Shown: in pieces, positions 58,148 through 64,000 of the stretch | How the letters are laid out: every line of letters begins with the position of its first letter | Numbering within the stretch: position 1 is the stretch's first letter | Source of the DNA: Acidobacteriota bacterium | Lineage (GTDB): Bacteria > Acidobacteriota > Terriglobia > Acidiferrales > UBA7541 | Length of the DNA stretch: 64,000 nt | Assembly: GCA_021832085.1 (NCBI GenBank) | Contig: JAKBLM010000008.1 | Coordinates: 1-64,000, forward strand | Reading direction: 5' to 3' | The notes under the pieces: model-generated | Seen by the model: only the letters and a program-made list of their open reading frames with translations | Told to the model about the DNA's origin: nothing | The model's database searches: none | Program-made: the position numbers and the translations under genes

Positions 58148-60108
58148 CGGTCGCCCTCGCAAACTCCTCGCGTGACCACAGTTGTCGCGGCCACTTTGCC
58201 GGGAACAGGCGAATCAAGATAGCGCCGCACCCACCGGTTCAGAACAAAAAGACTCCAGGGCCGCGACCAGGTCGTTTGCCGACCGAGAAAATCGCTCCAC
58301 ACCTGGCGAACCACTGAAGGATCGAGGAACGGCGCGAGCGTCCGCGCCGGCTCGGCAAATTCCCGCTCCATCTCCGCTCGGAGCGGACCGCGAAGCCAGT
58401 GTTCCCAGGGCAGCGTAAAGGTGCGCTTGGGCTGCTCGAGGATTTCTGGCGGCAGCAGATTGCCAAGGGCGCGAGCCAGCAACGGTTTACGGGTTCCCCG
58501 TTGCCGTTTCCACGCCGAGGGAAGACCGGCGACATATTCAACCAGTTCTCGGTCGAGCAGCGGCACGCGCACTTCGAGCGAATGAGCCATGCTCATCGCG
58601 TCGGTATCGCGCAAGAGCGTGTTCACCATGTAGCCGCGCATTTCGAGCTGTGAAACCAGCGAGAAATCATCGGAATCCTTGCCTTCGCGTACCGCTTCTT
58701 CCAGCCAGTCGCGGCCGGCAAACTGGTCGCCGGCACCGCACAACCGCTGAACCGCGTCGGGAGGAAACAACATGCGCGTAAAAAAATAGGGATGCGGCAA
58801 TTGCTTGGGATCGCGGATCAGGCTTGCCAGCTTCCGACCGCGATCGGATCGTCCAGTCGCCGCAATCGAGGTTTCCAGCAGCCGGCCCGCCGGACCCCGC
58901 GCCGGGCCGGGCAAATGGCGGGCAAGCCAGGTGCCTAGCGGCGCGCTGCGGAACGTCTCGTATCCGCCGAACAGTTCGTCGCCTCCCAGACCGGAAAGTG
59001 CCACTTTCCATCCGGCCTGCCGCGCGGCACGGGAGATGAAGTAACTGTTGATGCCATCCATGCTGGGCTGGTCGAGCGAGAGCACGGCTTGCTGATGGCC
59101 GGCCAAAACCTCTTCCCCGGAAAGGAGAAGCTCCTGATGGCGCGTTCCGAACCGCCGCGCCGCCTTGCGCGCCAGTCCGGCTTCGCTGTATTCCTGCTCT
59201 CCGAAGACCAGGGTGAAGGTGTGCGCGCCGGTCAGTTCCCGTGCGGCCAGCGCTGCCAGAGCCGTCGAATCCATTCCGCTGCTCAGAAAGACTCCGAGCG
59301 GTACATCGGCCGCCAGGTGCGACCGGGCAGCGCGTTCCAGCCGGTCGCGTGTACCTCGCACCGCTTCCGCTTCGGTAGCTGGCGGTGTCTGTGAGCGGCG
59401 CCGCGCCTGCTCAGCCAGGCACCAATAGGGCCGCGGCTCGGCCGGCCGCAGCGGGCGACCGAGCGGAATCGTCAGGCGGCGCGCCGGCGGCAGCGATTGC
59501 ACTCCCTCGACCAGCGTGGCTGGCTCGCAGAGAGAACCGAAAAGCAGATAGGCAGCCAGCGCAGAGCGCGCCAGCCGCGGTTCGACCAAGCCACCGGCCA
59601 AGAGCGAGCGAACTTCCGAGGAGAAGACGAATTTGCCATCCGCCTGCGCGTAATAAAGCGGTTTGATACCGAGCCGATCCCTCGCCAAAAACAGCCGCAG
59701 CGGATGGCGCCGCTCGATATCGTCGAATTCGGCCACGGCAAAAGCGAACATGCCATCGAGATGGTTGACGCAATCCTCGCCCCAGGCTTCGTAGGCGTGC
59801 ACGATGGTTTCGGTGTCCGATCGCGTGCGAAAGGAATGGCCCAGGCTTTCGAGTTCGCGCCGCAGTTCGGGAAAATTCGAGATCTGGCCGTTGAACACGA
59901 CGACCACGCGACCGTCCTCGCCGGCGATCGGCTGCCGCCCTCCTTCGAGGTCGATGATGCTCAATCGCCGCGAGCCGAGGGCCAAGCCTGGCGCCAGCAG
60001 CCGGCCCGAAGCGTCCGGACCGCGATGGCGCAGCGCCGCCATCATGCGCTCAAGCGGGGGCAGCATGGCCTCGGTGCCTTCACCGGCGATACCGCATATG
60101 CCGCACAT
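58144..60108 (-). CDS. asnB: Asparagine synthetase-like amidotransferase (glutamine-hydrolysing)
   Basis: A 654-residue protein. The N-terminal class II glutamine amidotransferase domain begins MCGICGIAGEG with catalytic Cys2 and has the RGPDASG loop and GSRRLSIIDLEGGRQPI. The synthetase domain has the ATP pyrophosphatase P-loop LGVFLSSGMDSTALAALAA and the SGLGGDELFGGYETF loop. It may make asparagine, but AsnB-like enzymes inside glycan clusters often amidate uronic acids. With UDP-glucose dehydrogenase in the same gene row that alternative is reasonable. Coupled to the carbamoyltransferase by a 4-nt overlap. Confidence 0.9.
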   Translation of the reverse strand: MCGICGIAGEGTEAMLPPLERMMAALRHRGPDASGRLLAPGLALGSRRLSIIDLEGGRQPIAGEDGRVVVVFNGQISNFPELRRELESLGHSFRTRSDTETIVHAYEAWGEDCVNHLDGMFAFAVAEFDDIERRHPLRLFLARDRLGIKPLYYAQADGKFVFSSEVRSLLAGGLVEPRLARSALAAYLLFGSLCEPATLVEGVQSLPPARRLTIPLGRPLRPAEPRPYWCLAEQARRRSQTPPATEAEAVRGTRDRLERAARSHLAADVPLGVFLSSGMDSTALAALAARELTGAHTFTLVFGEQEYSEAGLARKAARRFGTRHQELLLSGEEVLAGHQQAVLSLDQPSMDGINSYFISRAARQAGWKVALSGLGGDELFGGYETFRSAPLGTWLARHLPGPARGPAGRLLETSIAATGRSDRGRKLASLIRDPKQLPHPYFFTRMLFPPDAVQRLCGAGDQFAGRDWLEEAVREGKDSDDFSLVSQLEMRGYMVNTLLRDTDAMSMAHSLEVRVPLLDRELVEYVAGLPSAWKRQRGTRKPLLARALGNLLPPEILEQPKRTFTLPWEHWLRGPLRAEMEREFAEPARTLAPFLDPSVVRQVWSDFLGRQTTWSRPWSLFVLNRWVRRYLDSPVPGKVAATTVVTRGVCEGDR

Positions 60109-60512
60109 GATTTCTTGCCGCCGCTTTCTCCCGGCAAATCCGGCCCGCTTGCTTTCATTAGGCGAGCTGCTTTGCTGTTGGTCGCTAGCCGTCTCTTCCC
60201 CGCACGGTCCGCATCCCGACTGGAAAATGAGGAAGAGATTTTGCGGTCTTTGTACCGTTGCCGCTTGCCACGCCAGGAGGGCCGGCCACAGCCGGCCGAT
60301 TCAGAATACCTGGTGGAACTTGCCGTTGTAAATTCATGGCGTAGGAGCGCGTGACCAGGCAGGCAAGTCGTTACTCACAAGGTAGATGTGACTGCGGAGT
60401 GAACGGACCTTTGGGCCACGACGAGAGTTTCGGTGCGCTCGGCAAGCTTTCGGGAACCAACTCCCCGTTCCGCTCCGAGCAGAAACGGCACAATGCGACC
60501 GGGCGTTTTCCC
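60109..60512. other. Intergenic stretch with one hairpin
   Basis: About 400 bp upstream of asnB. A perfect hairpin GGCCGGC-CACA-GCCGGCC lies at 60280-60297. There is no convincing gene. The asnB promoter is probably here, but no strong -35/-10 pair was found. Confidence 0.4.
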
Positions 60513-61685
60513 TCAGCTGTCACGCTGGGTGTAGATGGCCTCGAGCGCCGCGACCGTTTTCTCGATCGACAGCTCCTCGGCGACCGTCGCGCAGCCGTCG
60601 CGCAGCCGGTCACGCAGTTCGTGATCATGCACGAGCGCTCGCAATGCTGAGGCAACCGCCTCGGGCTCGCGCGGGATCACGAGTCCGGCGCGGCCGTCGA
60701 CGAGCGAATGGATGCCGCAACGACTTGTCACTACCACGGGGACGCCACACGCGACCGCTTCGGCCGCGGCATTGGCAAAATTTTCGTAGGAAGAAGGCAG
60801 CGCGAAGATGTCCGCGTCGGCCAGGGCCGCTTTTTTCTCTTCCCCATAGAGTGCGCCGGTGAACCGGACGCGCTCTGTAACTGCGCATTGGCCGGCGACG
60901 GACCGTAGATGGTCCAGATAGCCTTTCACACCCTCGGGTCCGGCGATTACCAGCGTGCCCGTCCGGGGCAGCGCGCGGGCAAAGCCCTCGATCAACACGT
61001 CGGCGCCCTTTCGCGGGATCAACCGGCTGAGAAACAACACCAGTGGTTCGCCCGAGGGAATTTGCCAGTGCTTGCGAAAGGCGCCAGGGGCAGGCAGGGT
61101 CCGGTACTCGGCCAGATCGATGGGGTTGTAGCGCAAGCGGATGCGCTCGGGGGGCACACCTCCCTCGAGCAGGTCCTCTCGCTCGAGTTCGGAAGTGACA
61201 ATGATCTGCCAGGCGTGGCCAATCATCCGGCGGCCGAAAAGGCGGTGCCAGAGCCGTTTCAGGGCGAGGCTGCGGTCGATCGGGCGGTACATGCCGATTG
61301 GCTCGACCAGATAAGCGAGCTGGCGGCGCGCTGCCAGCCAGGCGACGGCTGGCCCCGTCACGTCGTAGAGGCCGTAGATGTGCACGAGATCGAATTCGCC
61401 AAGACGCGCGCGACAAAAGGAAAGCAGCCGGGGATTGACCGTCAGCGCCCGGAAGGAGAATGCGGTCGGCAGATAGATGGTTTCGACGTTGCCATCGACC
61501 GACCGCCGTCCCCATTCGCATTTTTCGCCGAGGTCGGCGCGGCGGCTGCGTCCGAGGTCGGCCGTCAGCACAGTGACGGCATGGCCGCGCGTTGCCAGGC
61601 CCTGCGCCAAGGCGCGCACCTTCACCGTCGGCCCTCCGCGGTCGAGGAACGGAAAATAGGACTGCGTGATTTTCAAGATCCGCAT
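60513..61685 (-). CDS. GT4 glycosyltransferase
   Basis: About 390 residues. The N-terminus MRILKITQSYFPFLDRGGPT is typical of GT4 family enzymes, and the donor-binding domain has PLVLFLSRLIPRKGADVLIE and the EX7E loop ENFANAAAEAVACGVPVV. I use ATG 61685 because the longer frame to 61868 begins with Arg/Trp-rich residues unlike a glycosyltransferase. No strong ribosome-binding site is visible. It is 16 bp after the next GT4 gene upstream, so the pair is probably cotranscribed. Confidence 0.88.
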   Translation of the reverse strand: MRILKITQSYFPFLDRGGPTVKVRALAQGLATRGHAVTVLTADLGRSRRADLGEKCEWGRRSVDGNVETIYLPTAFSFRALTVNPRLLSFCRARLGEFDLVHIYGLYDVTGPAVAWLAARRQLAYLVEPIGMYRPIDRSLALKRLWHRLFGRRMIGHAWQIIVTSELEREDLLEGGVPPERIRLRYNPIDLAEYRTLPAPGAFRKHWQIPSGEPLVLFLSRLIPRKGADVLIEGFARALPRTGTLVIAGPEGVKGYLDHLRSVAGQCAVTERVRFTGALYGEEKKAALADADIFALPSSYENFANAAAEAVACGVPVVVTSRCGIHSLVDGRAGLVIPREPEAVASALRALVHDHELRDRLRDGCATVAEELSIEKTVAALEAIYTQRDS

Positions 61686-61701
61686 GCGTGTTCGAACTGC
61701 C

Positions 61702-62817
61702 TCAACGCTGTCCTTCACTACCGGTCCCGAGGAGCGCCACAAGGCCACGGCGGAAGTTCTCCAAGCGGTATTGCGTCTCGGTTTTCCGGCGGCCGGCTTC
61801 GCCCATCCGCCGGCGCAGGCCCTCGTCCGCCAGCAGACTCTCCAGCCGCGTTTCGAGGGCCGCGACATCGTTATAGCTCACGAGGAAACCGGTCTCTCCC
61901 TCTGATACGACCTCCGGTGCGCCGCCGCAGGCGGCCGCCACCACGGGTTTGCCAACCGCCATCGCTTCCAGGTAAACGATGCCAAAACCCTCTTGCCGGC
62001 TGGGCATAACGAACACGTCAGCCGCTTCGTAATAGGCTCGCAGCGATCCCGTCTCCCGTGCTCCGGTGAAGACCACGCGCTCGGCCACGCCACATTCGGC
62101 GGCCAAACGCTCAAGCGCGGGCCGAGCGTCGCCGTCGCCGACGACCACGTAGTAAAGACTGGTGAAAAAGTTCACCAGTCGTGGCATCGCGCGAATCACC
62201 GTATCCACGCCTTTGCCCGGCTCGGAGGCCAGCAGGCGGGCTACCGTCAGAATCAAGCGGCTGCCCGAAGGCACCGGCAATCGTAGCGGAGACAGCTCCG
62301 ACGCCAAATAACCAGGGTCGAGAGCCGGATGCAAAACCGCAACTTTCCGGGGATCGGCCCCCTGAACCTGCTCGACGGCCTGCGCCGTGTGGCGGCTTAC
62401 CGCGACTATCCCGTTTGCGCGCCGAAGCGCCGCTCGCCGGGCGAGCGGGAGCGGTTGCCACACTTCCATCCCGTGCACCACGACCCAGTATCGCAGGCGG
62501 CGCTGGAGCCCACGCATCCAAAGCACCGGCGGACCCAGATTCACATGGCTCGCGAGAACGAGCTCCGTGTGGGGCGCCAGCCGGCTCAGTCGGGCCAACA
62601 GGAGGCCTTTGTTCCGTGCGAAGCCGGTGAAGCCATACTCCCTCCCATCGAGGGCAAACACACCTTCGCCCGCCGGATCGTTCAGGCCAATCAGCCGGCA
62701 GTCGCAGCCCTGCCGCCGGGCCAGTTCCTCAAGCACAGCGGCAGCGTGGCGGCTCACCTGCTGAATGCCGCCAACGGCAGTCAGTTCGGGGAAAAGACCC
62801 AGAAGCGTGCCGGACAT
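61702..62817 (-). CDS. GT4 glycosyltransferase
   Basis: A 371-residue GT-B enzyme. The acceptor domain has PELTAVGGIQQVSRHAAAVL and VVHGMEVWQPLPL. The donor domain has LILTVARLLASEPGKGVDTVIRA-type strands and the EX7E loop EGFGIVYLEAMAVGKPVVAA. It ends in a family-typical helix (RRRMGEAGRRKTETQYRLEN). It is upstream of and close to the next GT4 gene. Confidence 0.9.
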   Translation of the reverse strand: MSGTLLGLFPELTAVGGIQQVSRHAAAVLEELARRQGCDCRLIGLNDPAGEGVFALDGREYGFTGFARNKGLLLARLSRLAPHTELVLASHVNLGPPVLWMRGLQRRLRYWVVVHGMEVWQPLPLARRAALRRANGIVAVSRHTAQAVEQVQGADPRKVAVLHPALDPGYLASELSPLRLPVPSGSRLILTVARLLASEPGKGVDTVIRAMPRLVNFFTSLYYVVVGDGDARPALERLAAECGVAERVVFTGARETGSLRAYYEAADVFVMPSRQEGFGIVYLEAMAVGKPVVAAACGGAPEVVSEGETGFLVSYNDVAALETRLESLLADEGLRRRMGEAGRRKTETQYRLENFRRGLVALLGTGSEGQR

Positions 62818-62982
62818 TAGCGGATGTGCCCCTGCGTAAAGGAAAACGACCGGCTCGCGCCATTAGTGCCCAAAGCCGGAGATGACGGCGACGGTTCAAC
62901 CGGCAAGCGGTTTTTACCACGTGGAAGACGGCCGTGCCAAGCGGTGGGATTTGAGCGGTGCAACAGAGCCAGCATGCGAGCC

Positions 62983-64000
62983 TCAAGCAGAGGAATGCTT
63001 CTCTACTCTTCGGCGGGCTGCGGCGACCGCCTCGGCCATACGGTCCACGTAGAGATAGGGCGACCAGGAAGCGATTCTTTCACGGACTGCTTCACTCATC
63101 CGAGTGCGGCGTTCCGGGTCGCCGAGTAGGCAGAGCAACACGGCGGCCAGCTTTTCCACGTCGCCGGCCGGAAAGACAAAACCCGTTCGGCCGTCCTCGA
63201 CCAGGTCGAAACGGGCGCCAACGTGGTCGCTGACCACCGGGACGCAGCCACAGAGCATGGCTTCATTGACGACGACCCCGAACGCCTCGTATTGCGACGC
63301 CAAAACGAGCACGTCGGCCGCACGATAGACTTCCGGCAGCACCGATTGATTGACAAATCCCAGCAGTTTCACGCGGTCGCCCACGCCGAGTGTGGCGATT
63401 TCTCTTTCCAGTTCCCCCCGCAGCGGGCCCTCCCCGACGAACAGGAGGTAAGAGCCTTTCACGTTCGCACGGACAAAGGCCCGCAAGGGGTCGAGCGGCC
63501 GCTTCCACGGCTGCAGTTTTGCCGAGCAAACTACGATAAGTGCGTCGGCGGGAATGCCCCAGCGGGCACGCACCGCCGCACGATCGACGCGCGCCGCGGC
63601 CTGCGTCCAGCGGTCGTTGTCGACGATATAGGGCGTGAGCGCAATGCGGTCCTCGGGAATGCGCAGCTTGCGCATCAGTTCGACCCCGCCCGAGGAAAGC
63701 ACAGTCACTACGTCCGCCAGGCGAAACAGCCTCGGCCAGAGCCAGCGCTTCACGATCGGTTTCCACCATCTGGCTTTCAGGGAAGCAAGATTGTGCGAGT
63801 CCGTGCCGAAGAGAATCGCCGTTCCGCTTGTCTTTGCCGCCGCGACGGTGATCCAGAACGTCGCATAGACGTAGCCGGTGTAGATCACGACGGCGTCGAA
63901 CTTCCCATCCCGCACCAGTTTCCAAACTCCCGGGTTCAGCAAGCCCCAAAACCGCCCCGGTCCCGGCCGTCGAGAAAGGTTGCGCAATTCGATCCAGGGA
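62983..64000 (-). CDS. GT4 glycosyltransferase, N-terminus beyond the window
   Basis: At least 339 residues are inside the window. The frame is still open at the right edge (PWIELRNLSRRPG), and the usual GT4 length suggests that 50-80 N-terminal residues are missing. The donor domain is clear: LIVVCSAKLQPWKRPLDPLR, YLLFVGEGPLRGELE and the EX7E loop EAFGVVVNEAMLCGCVPVVS. A TTG at 63987 is probably internal. It is separated from the next gene on the same strand by 165 bp with no recognised feature. Confidence 0.88.
   Translation of the reverse strand, partial: PWIELRNLSRRPGPGRFWGLLNPGVWKLVRDGKFDAVVIYTGYVYATFWITVAAAKTSGTAILFGTDSHNLASLKARWWKPIVKRWLWPRLFRLADVVTVLSSGGVELMRKLRIPEDRIALTPYIVDNDRWTQAAARVDRAAVRARWGIPADALIVVCSAKLQPWKRPLDPLRAFVRANVKGSYLLFVGEGPLRGELEREIATLGVGDRVKLLGFVNQSVLPEVYRAADVLVLASQYEAFGVVVNEAMLCGCVPVVSDHVGARFDLVEDGRTGFVFPAGDVEKLAAVLLCLLGDPERRTRMSEAVRERIASWSPYLYVDRMAEAVAAARRRVEKHSSA

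Overview
The window is chromosomal DNA of high GC content, with dense coding on both strands. It most likely comes from a member of the Acidobacteriota. The strongest sign is four very large MacB/FtsX-type permeases with no ATPase partner. They follow PadR regulators and carry the N-terminal DELRFH-type segment of the 'acidobacterial duplicated orphan permease' (ADOP) family. An LptD gene shows an outer membrane. Short palindromes of the CACAGGCTTCAGCCTGTG and GGCGGGCTGAAGCCCGCC type lie between genes. No rRNA, convincing tRNA or CRISPR array was seen.

Layout. 1-2.3 kb is an accessory fragment: repeats resembling the end of an IS21-type element, two orphan genes and a small excisionase-like DNA-binding protein, followed by about 670 bp without a credible gene. 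2.9-14 kb is a chain of single genes: a histidine kinase without its phosphoacceptor histidine, a double-length M42 peptidase with a dead first half, an FAD oxidoreductase of the L-2-hydroxyglutarate oxidase type, a CPBP membrane protease, a secreted beta-propeller, an aldo/keto reductase, an S41-like protease without its catalytic Ser/Lys, and an RDD membrane protein. 14.2-21 kb holds lptD coupled to an amidase, then a thiol-redox operon (CcdA, two TlpA-like thioredoxins, frataxin/CyaY, DsbD alpha domain) that looks like DsbD split into separate genes. 21-33.3 kb holds the PadR/ADOP array: padR-ADOP, then padR-ADOP-ADOP-ADOP, with exactly 9 nt between each neighbouring pair in a unit.

33.3-39.1 kb holds a secreted Asp-box beta-propeller protein and gltX. 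The propeller gene lies between two diverged direct repeats of about 290 bp, and the left copy carries a broken copy of the 3' end of gltX. 39.5-50 kb holds a GAF-GGDEF-HD-GYP c-di-GMP protein, OsmC, FabH, a family 39-type glycosyltransferase, a membrane protein and a secreted M1 peptidase. 50-64 kb is a surface-polysaccharide locus, mostly on the minus strand: four GT4 glycosyltransferases (the last runs off the right edge), AsnB, a NodU-type carbamoyltransferase, a WecA-like initiating transferase, an FAD oxidoreductase, UDP-glucose dehydrogenase and, convergent to these, UDP-glucuronate decarboxylase. Together these genes could supply UDP-glucuronate and UDP-xylose, start a glycan on undecaprenyl phosphate, extend it and decorate it with carbamoyl and possibly amide groups.

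Start sites were chosen by eye from Shine-Dalgarno matches and family N-termini. All family assignments come from motifs and were not checked by database search.
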